NCBI GenBank assembly: GCA_016793535.1
Contig: JAEUHA010000166.1
Location: 1 to 41,854 of the forward strand
From: Opitutaceae bacterium
GTDB taxonomy: Bacteria; Verrucomicrobiota; Verrucomicrobiia; Opitutales; Opitutaceae
Reading direction: 5' to 3'
Length of the DNA: 41,854 nt
Shown: positions 35,665 through 41,854 of the stretch, one piece after another
Position numbering within the stretch: position 1 is the stretch's first letter
Layout of the letters: every line of letters starts with the position of its first letter
The notes under the pieces: model-generated
What the model was told of the DNA's origin: nothing
Seen by the model: the letters and a program-made list of their open reading frames with translations, nothing else
The model's database searches: none
Translations under genes and position numbers: made by a program

Positions 35665-36098
35665 CGCCATCCCCTTCGCCCACGATCCTGATCGTCGACG
35701 ACGACGAGGGCCACGCGATTCTCATTCGTGAGAACCTCGAGGCCGCCGGCCTGCGCAACCCGATGGTGCATTTCCGCGACGGGCAGGCGATTCTCGACTT
35801 CTTCGCCCAGCGCGTGGTGACCGACGCGGCGAGCTACCTGCTCCTGCTCGACATCCGCATGCCCAAGGTCGACGGCATCGAGGTGCTGCGCCGGCTCAAG
35901 GCCGACGTCACGCTCGCCAAACTGCCCATCATCATGCTCACCACCACGGACGACACCCGCGAGGTCGAGCGCTGCTACGAACTGGGCTGCAGTGTCTACA
36001 TCCAGAAACCCGTCGATTACGACCGGTTCGCGGAAGCCATCCGGCGGCTGGGCCTGTTTGTTTCCCTCGTCCTCGTGCCGCAGATGAGCCCGGGCTGA
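35661..36098 (+). CDS. Single-domain response regulator (CheY/Rcp1-like)
   Basis: This 145-residue receiver domain has no output domain. The acidic pocket is [10 protein letters not shown], the phosphoacceptor is Asp64 (LLLDIRMPK), the switch Thr is in MLTTTDD and the Lys is in IQKPVDYD. The loop pattern resembles the Rcp1 group that partners PAS or phytochrome-like kinases. It overlaps the kinase stop by ATGA and precedes the REC-kinase hybrid by 13 bases, so it probably works as a phosphate shuttle or sink within the relay. Confidence 0.93.
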   Translation: MTPSPSPTILIVDDDEGHAILIRENLEAAGLRNPMVHFRDGQAILDFFAQRVVTDAASYLLLLDIRMPKVDGIEVLRRLKADVTLAKLPIIMLTTTDDTREVERCYELGCSVYIQKPVDYDRFAEAIRRLGLFVSLVLVPQMSPG

Positions 36099-36111
36099 AC
36101 GCACTCCGGCG

Positions 36112-37170
36112 GTGTCCCAGACCCAACCAGCACCCCGCGTGCTCGTCGTCGACGACGACGAAGGCCTCCTGATCCTGATGGCGGAGGCGCTGCGCGCCGA
36201 AGGTTACGACGCCGTCACGGCCACGTCCGCCCGGACCGCCCGTGAGCAGCTCGAAGCGCATCAGCCCGACCTGCTCATCCTCGACCTAAAACTCAACGAC
36301 GCCGAGGGGCCCAACCTCGTGGCGAACATCCAGCGCGGGCGCACCGCCGTTCCCTTCATTGTCGTCACTGGCCAGGGCGACGAGAAGGTCGCCGTCGACG
36401 TGATGAAACAGGGCGCCCGGGACTACATCATGAAGGACACGGGGCTGCTCGACTTGCTGCCGTCCGTCGTGAAACGCACCCTCGCCGCCCTCTCCCAGGA
36501 GCAGGCGCTGGCGTCGGCCCAGGCCGAGCACCGCCGCCTTGAGCGCGAGATTCTCAGCGCCAGCGAACGCGAACGGCAGAGCATCGGCGCCGACCTGCAC
36601 GACAACCTCGGCCAGCAGCTCACGGCCCTCGAGCTGATGTGCACGACGCTCAAGGAGGACATCGGGCCGCAGCCGGAGCTGGCGCGGCGCGTCGACGTCA
36701 TGTGCAAGATGCTCCGCGAGGCGATCGCCCAGACGCGATTCCTCGCCCGCGGCCTCGTCCCGGTGGGCAGCGAAGCCGACGCGCTCCAGATCGGCCTCGC
36801 CGAACTGGCCGAACGCATCAACAGCCTGCGTCGCATCCAGTGCCACTTCGTCTGCCCCGCTCCGGTCACCGTCACGGATTCCAGCGTCGCCGGCCATCTG
36901 TTCCGCATCGCCCAGGAAGCGGTGAACAATGCGATCAAGCACGCTCACGCAACGAAGGTCACCATCCGCCTCACGCAGACCCCCGCCCAGCTTGTGCTCG
37001 AGATCTCCGACGACGGCACCGGCCTCGCGAAGACGCGCGACACCAAAGCCAGCGGCATAGGCCTCGGCGTGATGAAACATCGTGCCAGTGCCATCGGCGC
37101 CGAGCTGACCGTTACCTCGAAACGCAATGCCGGCGTGACGATCCGCTGTGTGCTGCCGCGCCCGGCGTGA
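36112..37170 (+). CDS. Receiver-NarX/DegS-type histidine kinase hybrid
   Basis: This 352-residue protein starts at GTG. Its N-terminal receiver (about 1-125) has Asp58 (LLILDLKLND) as acceptor and the family Lys in YIMKDTG. A coiled region leads to a HisKA_3 domain with His163 in ERERQSIGADLHDNLGQQL. The HATPase_c domain follows (FRIAQEAVNNAIKHAHAT, SDDGTGL, GIGLGVMKHRA). HisKA_3 kinases phosphorylate NarL/LuxR-type regulators, and such a gene follows after 16 bases. The receiver at the front suggests its activity is set by phosphate from the upstream PAS kinase. No sensor or membrane segment is present. Confidence 0.93.
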   Translation: MSQTQPAPRVLVVDDDEGLLILMAEALRAEGYDAVTATSARTAREQLEAHQPDLLILDLKLNDAEGPNLVANIQRGRTAVPFIVVTGQGDEKVAVDVMKQGARDYIMKDTGLLDLLPSVVKRTLAALSQEQALASAQAEHRRLEREILSASERERQSIGADLHDNLGQQLTALELMCTTLKEDIGPQPELARRVDVMCKMLREAIAQTRFLARGLVPVGSEADALQIGLAELAERINSLRRIQCHFVCPAPVTVTDSSVAGHLFRIAQEAVNNAIKHAHATKVTIRLTQTPAQLVLEISDDGTGLAKTRDTKASGIGLGVMKHRASAIGAELTVTSKRNAGVTIRCVLPRPA

Positions 37171-37186
37171 AACGTTCCGTCCCCGG

Positions 37187-37888
37187 ATGAAAGCCCGCGC
37201 CAAACCCTCCGCCCCCGACCCGTCCGCCCAGCGCAAGGGCATCCTGCTCGTCGACGACCATCCGTTCATGCGGGCCGGGCTCGCGCACCTGATCGATCGT
37301 CAGCCCGACATGCGGGTGTGTGGCGAAGCGGGCAACCCGGCGGAGGCGTTCCACCTGCTCAAGTCAGCCCGCCCCGATCTCGTGTTGACCGACCTCACGA
37401 TGCCCGGACGGAGCGGCCTCGAGTTCATCAAGGACCTCCTTTCCGCGGAACCCCGCCTGCCCATCCTGGTGATCTCGATGCACGACGAGGCGGTGTTCGC
37501 CGAACGCGCGCTGCGGGCCGGCGCCCGCGGCTACATCATGAAGGAGGCCGGCGGGGAAAACCTGCTCACCGCCCTGCGTCAGGTGCTGCGCGGCGAAGTC
37601 TACGTGAGTCCGCGCATGTCGTCCCGGATTCTCGCCGGACTCTCCGGCAGCCGCCCGCGCGGATCGAGTTCACCGATCGAGAACCTCACCGACCGCGAGT
37701 TCGAGGTCTTTCAGTTGATCGGCCAGGGCAAGAGCACCCGCGACATCGCCACGCAGCTCAACCTGAGCCCCAAGACGGTCGACGTGCACCGCAGCCACCT
37801 GAAGGAGAAGCTGGACCTCAAGGACGTGACCGCCCTGATCCGTTACGCCGTGCGCTGGGTCGAGACGCAGGGCACGGGCGGCGAGTGA
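37187..37888 (+). CDS. NarL/FixJ-family response regulator
   Basis: This 233-residue regulator has a receiver with Asp69 (LVLTDLTMPG) and Lys in YIMKEAGG. A LuxR-type helix-turn-helix is at about 165-225 (LTDREFEVFQLIGQGKSTRD, then LSPKTVDVHRSHLKEKL). It is the output of the relay and the expected substrate of the HisKA_3 kinase before it. ATG 37187 was preferred over an upstream start at 37148 because the latter overlaps the kinase gene and adds an unrelated basic stretch. Its targets are not shown by the sequence; the neighbouring nirK and cbb3 loci and the inverted repeat at 34371 are candidates. Confidence 0.93.
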   Translation: MKARAKPSAPDPSAQRKGILLVDDHPFMRAGLAHLIDRQPDMRVCGEAGNPAEAFHLLKSARPDLVLTDLTMPGRSGLEFIKDLLSAEPRLPILVISMHDEAVFAERALRAGARGYIMKEAGGENLLTALRQVLRGEVYVSPRMSSRILAGLSGSRPRGSSSPIENLTDREFEVFQLIGQGKSTRDIATQLNLSPKTVDVHRSHLKEKLDLKDVTALIRYAVRWVETQGTGGE

Positions 37889-37901
37889 TGACCGCAAGCA
37901 C

Positions 37902-37954
37902 GGGGTCAGTCCGCTACTTGTTAATGCAGCATTAACAAGTAGCGGACTGACCCC
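37902..37954. repeat. Perfect 53-nt palindrome between convergent genes
   Basis: Arms of 26 nt at 37902-37927 and 37929-37954 are exact reverse complements around the single base at 37928. The arm begins GGGGTCAGTCCGCTACTTG. It lies 13 bases after the NarL-type stop and 29 bases before the Sco stop, so it may also stop transcription from both sides. GGGGTCAG-type palindromes are common among repeats linked to REP-associated transposases; no transposase is in the window. Confidence 0.92.
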
Positions 37955-37983
37955 TTTCCGACACGCCGGATTCGAACGGCGAA

Positions 37984-38667
37984 TCAGATCCCCGACTTGA
38001 GCCCGGCAATCTTCTTCGCGACCTCGGACACATCCCCCATCAGACCGGCGTGCTGGTGCGCGATTTCGCCTTCATGGTTCAGCACCGTCATGAGATTCGA
38101 GTGCGAGTATTGGCCGCGGGCATCGAGCTTGTACTTCACGCCGAGCAGCATCGCCAAATCCTGCACCGCGGTGTCGGCCCCGCGCAGCAGCACCCAGTTC
38201 TCATCGAGTTCGAACCGCTCGCGAAACGCCCGCAGCGCCGGCGGCGTATCCCGCGCCGTGTCGAAGGTCACGAGCAGCACCTTCGTCTTCGCCCGCACCT
38301 CGGGCGCAAGCAGGTCGCGCGCCCGCTGCACATCCTTGACGAGCACCGGGCACGCATACTCGCAGCTGGCGAAAAACATCGCGACGATCACCGGTTGTCC
38401 GCGCAGCGAGGCCAGCTTCACCGGCCGGCCCGCGTCGCTGGTCCAGACGGCGTCGTGCTGGTAGAGCGAGCGGTCGGTGAGCGGCTTGTCCGGCTTCTCC
38501 TCGACGCAGCACGGAGCCAGGGTCGCGGCGGGTTTCTCCGGCGCGCAGCAGGCCGCCGCCGCGGGCTTGGCCGGATCGCAGCACGGCGCCGGCGCCGATT
38601 CCGCGGCACCCAGGGCGCCAAGGACACCGCCGGCCAGCAGGACGAGGGAAACGAGTTTCGATTTCAT
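37984..38667 (-). CDS. SCO1/SenC-family copper chaperone with N-terminal Cys-Cys repeats
   Basis: This 227-residue exported protein has a signal peptide (1-21). The thioredoxin-like SCO domain has the copper ligands C102 and C106 (SCEYACP) and His189 (YSHSN). Between signal and domain lie three CC pairs spaced about 11-13 residues apart: C29-C30 (CCDPAKP), C40-C41 (CCAPEKP) and C53-C54 (CCVEEKP). These are not part of the standard SCO fold and look like an added copper-binding arm. Its start overlaps the NirV-like stop by ATGA, and nirK lies upstream on the same strand, so copper delivery to NirK or to cbb3 oxidase is the likely job. Confidence 0.9.
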   Translation of the reverse strand: MKSKLVSLVLLAGGVLGALGAAESAPAPCCDPAKPAAAACCAPEKPAATLAPCCVEEKPDKPLTDRSLYQHDAVWTSDAGRPVKLASLRGQPVIVAMFFASCEYACPVLVKDVQRARDLLAPEVRAKTKVLLVTFDTARDTPPALRAFRERFELDENWVLLRGADTAVQDLAMLLGVKYKLDARGQYSHSNLMTVLNHEGEIAHQHAGLMGDVSEVAKKIAGLKSGI

Positions 38668-39470
38668 GGTAATTGGGCGCAGCGGAAGCCGAGGTTCGGC
38701 ACGACGTAACGGGCGAGCAGGGAGCTGCGCATGCCTGCCCGCATGAAGGCCGGATAGTTGGTCAGATCACGGGCGCCGGCCGCACCCGCCCCGCAGAATT
38801 GCATCCGTTCGAGCCCGGTGTCGCCCCGCGATTCGCCTGTGGTCATCGCCGTGTTGAAATCGTCGACCCACTCCCAGACCAGATCGAGCAGATCGCGCGC
38901 GCCGTGGAGATTGGGCCGCCCGCGACCGGCCGGCGGCAGCGTCGCCGGACTCGGCCGGGCCAGCCAGCCCAGCGCGGCCTGCCGGTAGGCCGGTTCATCC
39001 GTCCCCTTCTCCTGGGTGAAGCCCACCGCGGCCGCCCGCTCCCATTCCGCCGTGGTCGGGAGCCGCTTGCCCTGCGCCGCGGCGTACGCGCGCGCCGCGA
39101 ACCACGACACCCGCACCACCGGCGCATCCGCCGGCGCCCGCGGTCCCAGTTCAAGATCGCCGGCCCAGTGCGAGAGATAACCGGGGTCGGCGAACAACGG
39201 CCCGACCTTCGAGCGGCGCCACTTCGGATTCGCCTGCACGAAGGCCAGAAACTCGGCGTTCGTCACCGGCCGGACATCGAGCAGAAACGGCGCCACCGGC
39301 ACCTTCGCCGGTTCATCCTGCCCGCGCAGGATCGGTTCGTAAACGCCCGCCGGAATCAGCACCATCCCAACCGCGTCCTCCGCCCGGAGTCCTGGCCGCG
39401 CCACCAGTCCCAGCGCCGCGGCGGCGAGGGCAAGATGGACGAGTCCGGGGAGGCGGAGGAGCGTATTCAT
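38664..39470 (-). CDS. nirV: NirV-like protein (FGE-sulfatase domain)
   Basis: This 268-residue exported protein has a signal peptide (about 1-30). Its formylglycine-generating-enzyme fold domain shows VGMVLIPAGVYEP, VSWFAARAYAAAQGKRLPTT AEWERAA (in two adjoining parts) and the closing LGFRCAQLP. Genes of this type next to nirK are called nirV in Rhodobacter and Pseudomonas; their exact role in nitrite reductase maturation is unsettled. It lies 36 bases after the nirK stop and overlaps the Sco gene by ATGA. The paired active cysteines of true formylglycine-generating enzymes are not evident, so a sulfatase-activating role is unlikely. Confidence 0.85.
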   Translation of the reverse strand: MNTLLRLPGLVHLALAAAALGLVARPGLRAEDAVGMVLIPAGVYEPILRGQDEPAKVPVAPFLLDVRPVTNAEFLAFVQANPKWRRSKVGPLFADPGYLSHWAGDLELGPRAPADAPVVRVSWFAARAYAAAQGKRLPTTAEWERAAAVGFTQEKGTDEPAYRQAALGWLARPSPATLPPAGRGRPNLHGARDLLDLVWEWVDDFNTAMTTGESRGDTGLERMQFCGAGAAGARDLTNYPAFMRAGMRSSLLARYVVPNLGFRCAQLP

Positions 39471-39506
39471 GGCCGGGAATCGCGGGTGTTGGACGGGAGG
39501 CGACCG

Positions 39507-41018
39507 TTACGGATTCTCGGCCCGGGCACGCTTCACGTCGTCCCGCGTCACGACGCCGAAGTCATTGCCGAACGAGTTCATCACGTACGTGAGCACGTTG
39601 GCGACCTGGTCGTCATCGAGCATCTGGGGCGGCATGATGTTGTTGTAAGATTTGCCGTTGACGGTGATCGGGCCACTGAGGCCCTTGGTGACATTTCGGA
39701 TGGCGCGCGCCTTGTCGGCCTTCAGGTAGTCGGACTTCGCGAGCGGCGGGAAGACCCCGGGCAAACCCTCACCCGTGGCCATGTGGCAGGCGAAGCAGCT
39801 TGTGAGGTAGATCTTCTTGCCGCGCTCCATCTGGATTTCCCGCGTGATGTTGCCGATTTCGACGTTGCTGGCGATGACCTCGGCGCGCTTCGCGACGAGT
39901 TCGGCCTCGCGCTTGCTCGACGCGGCGCCGGCGTCCGACGCGTCGCCAATGTACACTTCGTCGACCTCCTTGCCCGAGTAGATGACGGGCGTCTCGGACC
40001 CCGAAACCTTGATCATGCCGATCGCGCCCTTGTTGAACGCGCGGGAAAGGGAGTGATCCACCAGCACGAGCGTCCCGGGCACCTCGACCTTGAAATCGAC
40101 GATCGTGGAACCGCCCGCGGGCACCATCGTGGTTTGCACGTTCGACTGCGTCCGCCCCATTCCACCCTCGAAATAGACCGTGTCGAAGATCTCGCCGATC
40201 ACGTGGAACGACGAGGTGATGTTCGGTCCGCCGACCCCGAAGTAGAGCCGCACCTTCTCGCCGACCTTGGCTTGCAGCGCGCGGTCGCCCACAAGCGCGC
40301 CAACGGCGCCGTTGAACAGGATGTACGTCGGCCGCTCGTCGATCGCCTTCATGTTGTCGAAGATCTGCAGACCGCCTTCGCCGTGCGCGCCCTGCGTGTA
40401 GAAGTCGCCCTGCATGACGTAGTATTCGCGATCCACCGGCGGCAGCCCGTCCTTCGGTTCGACCAGGATGAGGCCGTACATGCCGTTCGCGATGTGCATC
40501 GGCACGGGTGCGGTGGCGCAGTGATAGACGTAGAGTCCGGAGTTGAGCGCGGTGAACGTGAACTGCGACGAGTGGCCCGGCGCAGTGAACGTCGAGGCCG
40601 CGCCGCCGCCGGGTCCGGTCACCGCGTGAAGGTCGATGTTGTGCGGCACCTTCGAGGTCGGGTGGTTGTTGAGGTGAAACTCCACGACGTCGCCCTCGCG
40701 CACGCGGATGAAGAGTCCGGGGACTTCGCCGCCGTAGGTCCAGAACGTGTACTCGACGCCGTCGGCCAGGCGCTTCGTCAGCTCGAGCACCTCGAGGTTG
40801 ACGATCACCTTGGCCGGATGCTTGCGCGTGATCGGGGGCGGCACGTTCGGCGGCCGGGTGAGCACCGCGACTTCACGCGGGAGGTCGGCGGCCAGCGGGG
40901 CGCCGCCGGTCTTGGCGACGACAGTTCCTTCCGAGGCCGACAGCAGGGCCGGGAAGCAGGCCGCAGCGAGGAGGGCGAGCGCGACGCGCAGTCGCAGAGC
41001 AGAGGACGGATGGTTCAT
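39507..41018 (-). CDS. nirK: Copper nitrite reductase with C-terminal cytochrome c domain
   Basis: This 503-residue, exported three-domain NirK has a signal peptide at 1-29. Two cupredoxin domains follow. Type 1 copper ligands are His126, Cys167, His175 and Met180 ([16 protein letters not shown]). Type 2 ligands are His131, His166 and His322 (VDHSLSRAF). Catalytic Asp129 (PHNIDLHAV) and His272 ([11 protein letters not shown]) are present. A linker of about 40 residues leads to a cytochrome c domain with C408-FA-C411-H412 and a likely Met ligand near MPPQML. It reduces nitrite to nitric oxide in the periplasm, with electrons delivered through its own heme. Heme-tethered NirKs are known, for example in Ralstonia pickettii. 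ATG 41018 was chosen for the signal peptide. A perfect FNR-type box lies upstream. Confidence 0.96.
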   Translation of the reverse strand: MNHPSSALRLRVALALLAAACFPALLSASEGTVVAKTGGAPLAADLPREVAVLTRPPNVPPPITRKHPAKVIVNLEVLELTKRLADGVEYTFWTYGGEVPGLFIRVREGDVVEFHLNNHPTSKVPHNIDLHAVTGPGGGAASTFTAPGHSSQFTFTALNSGLYVYHCATAPVPMHIANGMYGLILVEPKDGLPPVDREYYVMQGDFYTQGAHGEGGLQIFDNMKAIDERPTYILFNGAVGALVGDRALQAKVGEKVRLYFGVGGPNITSSFHVIGEIFDTVYFEGGMGRTQSNVQTTMVPAGGSTIVDFKVEVPGTLVLVDHSLSRAFNKGAIGMIKVSGSETPVIYSGKEVDEVYIGDASDAGAASSKREAELVAKRAEVIASNVEIGNITREIQMERGKKIYLTSCFACHMATGEGLPGVFPPLAKSDYLKADKARAIRNVTKGLSGPITVNGKSYNNIMPPQMLDDDQVANVLTYVMNSFGNDFGVVTRDDVKRARAENP

Positions 41019-41080
41019 GGCGGTAAGGGAGTCGGGTGGTTTTACGCCCACGAGTATCGCCGATCGCGGCGTCGGGGTCG

Positions 41081-41094
41081 TTGATGCGCATCAA
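41081..41094. promoter_or_regulatory. Perfect FNR/DNR-type box upstream of nirK
   Basis: TTGATGCGCATCAA matches the consensus TTGAT-N4-ATCAA in all ten defined positions and is fully palindromic. Its centre is 70 bases upstream of the nirK start codon, which would suit activation from about position -40 if the leader is about 30 bases. It predicts control of nirK-nirV-sco by oxygen or nitric oxide through a CRP/FNR-family regulator not encoded in this window. Confidence 0.85.
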
Positions 41095-41194
41095 GGCCGC
41101 CGCCGATAACTTCGGCCGCGTCCCCGGAATCAAACTACAAGGAGGGTGGGATATCGCACCCGTCGGACGGGGCGGCCGCAGCCGCCGGCGCCCG

Positions 41195-41854
41195 TCAGCC
41201 CGCGTGGGGCCCGTGCAGGTGCTCGCGATAAGCGGAAGGCGACTGGCCGGCGATGCGGCGGAACACGCGGTTGAATTGCGAGAGCGACTGGAAGCCGGCT
41301 TCGTACGCCGCCTCGCTCACGCGTTTGTGGGGGTTGAGGAGAAGGTTCTTCACCTTCTCCACGCGCACGCGCGCCAGGTATTCCGTGAAGGTCATGCCCG
41401 TCGCCCGCTTGAAGGTCTTGCAGAAATAGAACGCGCTCATGTTGACCGCCTGCGCGATCTCGGTGAGCGAGAGCTGGTCGGCATGGCGCTCCGCGATGAG
41501 CGAGCGGGCGCGCGAGATCGCCGGGGCTTCGGCGGACGCACCCTGCACCATCAGCTGGTTGCTGAGCCCCGAGAGGTGCTGCGCGAAGATCGTGAGGAGC
41601 CGGACGATCGACTCGTACTGCTTCTTTGTCACGACCCGGGTCTGAAAATACGCCTCCTCGAGCTGCTTCAGGTCCACCTCGGTGCCGAGCTTGATCAGCT
41701 CCCGGGTCGCCCGCGTGAACTCCGCCTGGCTCGGGGTGTGGAGCAGGATCTGTCCGGTCTGCAGGAACGCGATCAGGTTGTTGCCGACGCGCACCGGCAC
41801 GGCGGAATCACACAGCCCCGCGAAACACTTGAGCGTCTTCGCCTCGAGGCGCGC
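41195..41854 (-). CDS. PocR-domain AraC-family regulator (second copy, N-terminus outside window)
   Basis: This is 219 residues of the C-terminal part of a regulator paralogous to the one at 33335-34300; the frame is still open at the window edge. The end of the PocR domain is visible (KCFAGLCDSAVPVRVG, matching ECFAGLNDSLVPVRLG in the other copy). The AraC helix-turn-helix is very similar (INMSAFYFC-type first helix region; AAYEAGFQSLSQFNRVFRRI identical), as is the ending AYREHLHG. It is on the same strand as nirK and lies upstream of it, 177 bases from the nirK start, which makes it a candidate nirK regulator alongside an FNR-type protein. Confidence 0.92.
   Translation of the reverse strand, partial: ARLEAKTLKCFAGLCDSAVPVRVGNNLIAFLQTGQILLHTPSQAEFTRATRELIKLGTEVDLKQLEEAYFQTRVVTKKQYESIVRLLTIFAQHLSGLSNQLMVQGASAEAPAISRARSLIAERHADQLSLTEIAQAVNMSAFYFCKTFKRATGMTFTEYLARVRVEKVKNLLLNPHKRVSEAAYEAGFQSLSQFNRVFRRIAGQSPSAYREHLHGPHAG

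Noticed and set aside
37962..37990. A tRNA-like T-arm motif (CGCCG, TTCGAATC, CGGCG on the minus strand)
   Set aside because: The loop is 8 nt rather than 7, no acceptor, D or anticodon arm is present, and it lies next to the end of the Sco gene. It is a small hairpin, perhaps part of a terminator.
38664..39470. NirV-like gene as the formylglycine-generating enzyme for the two sulfatases
   Set aside because: It is coupled to nirK and sco, is exported, and lacks an evident active cysteine pair, so the nirV assignment fits better.
1..41854. CRISPR arrays, defence islands, prophage or complete insertion sequences
   Set aside because: No direct repeat-spacer array, transposase, integrase or restriction gene was found on either strand.

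Overview
The window is GC-rich, densely coded bacterial DNA. The gene set fits an aerobic or microaerophilic, partly denitrifying polysaccharide and organic-matter degrader, most likely a Verrucomicrobiota member of the Opitutaceae type. This placement is an inference. It rests on periplasmic sulfatases, a very large TonB receptor with an N-terminal carboxypeptidase-regulatory domain, a fused CcoN-CcoO oxidase, long secreted multidomain proteins and many short hairpin repeats between genes. No rRNA, tRNA, CRISPR array, phage gene or complete insertion sequence was seen.

Layout, left to right. (1) 1-3022, plus strand: the end of a MacB-type ABC permease, then two exported TPR proteins, one carrying a beta-propeller. 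(2) 3215-7898, plus: a sulfatase and a TonB-dependent receptor, 10 bases apart. (3) 8164-14417, plus: a complete YejBEAF-like peptide/microcin C importer in the order permease, permease, binding lipoprotein, ATPase, ATPase. The two ATPase halves are separate genes. (4) 14448-20447, minus: a 1436-residue secreted subtilisin with an internal PQQ-type propeller, and a second sulfatase. (5) 20858-24467, minus: a GroEL paralogue without GroES, a universal stress protein and an MgtC/DUF4010 membrane protein. (6) 24588-33243, minus: a cbb3 oxidase locus (DUF2934 protein, small membrane protein, ccoNO fusion, ccoQ, mono-heme ccoP, ccoG, a 56-residue membrane protein, a SafE-like protein, ccoI). (7) 33335-37888: a PocR/AraC regulator diverging from a four-gene phosphorelay (PAS kinase, CheY-like regulator, REC-NarX-type kinase, NarL-type regulator). 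(8) 37984-41018, minus: nirK with a C-terminal cytochrome c domain, a NirV-like protein and a Sco-type copper chaperone, with a perfect FNR-type box upstream. (9) From 41195: a second, truncated PocR/AraC gene.

Regions 6-9 form a low-oxygen respiration block: a high-affinity oxidase with its copper-loading factors, a copper nitrite reductase with a built-in electron-donor domain, copper chaperones and nitrogen-oxide or redox type regulators.

The most unusual signal lies in the gaps. At least five intergenic elements with different sequences share one geometry: arms of about three tandem 9-nt units facing each other as an inverted repeat, with a 7-nt-unit version at 24484-24593. Two copies 18.5 kb apart share a tail as well, and several supply the start or stop codon of the adjacent gene. 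A separate REP-like family shows a compensatory base change in its stem. A perfect 53-nt palindrome ends the phosphorelay operon. Very few genes have a Shine-Dalgarno sequence; their leaders are pyrimidine-rich instead.
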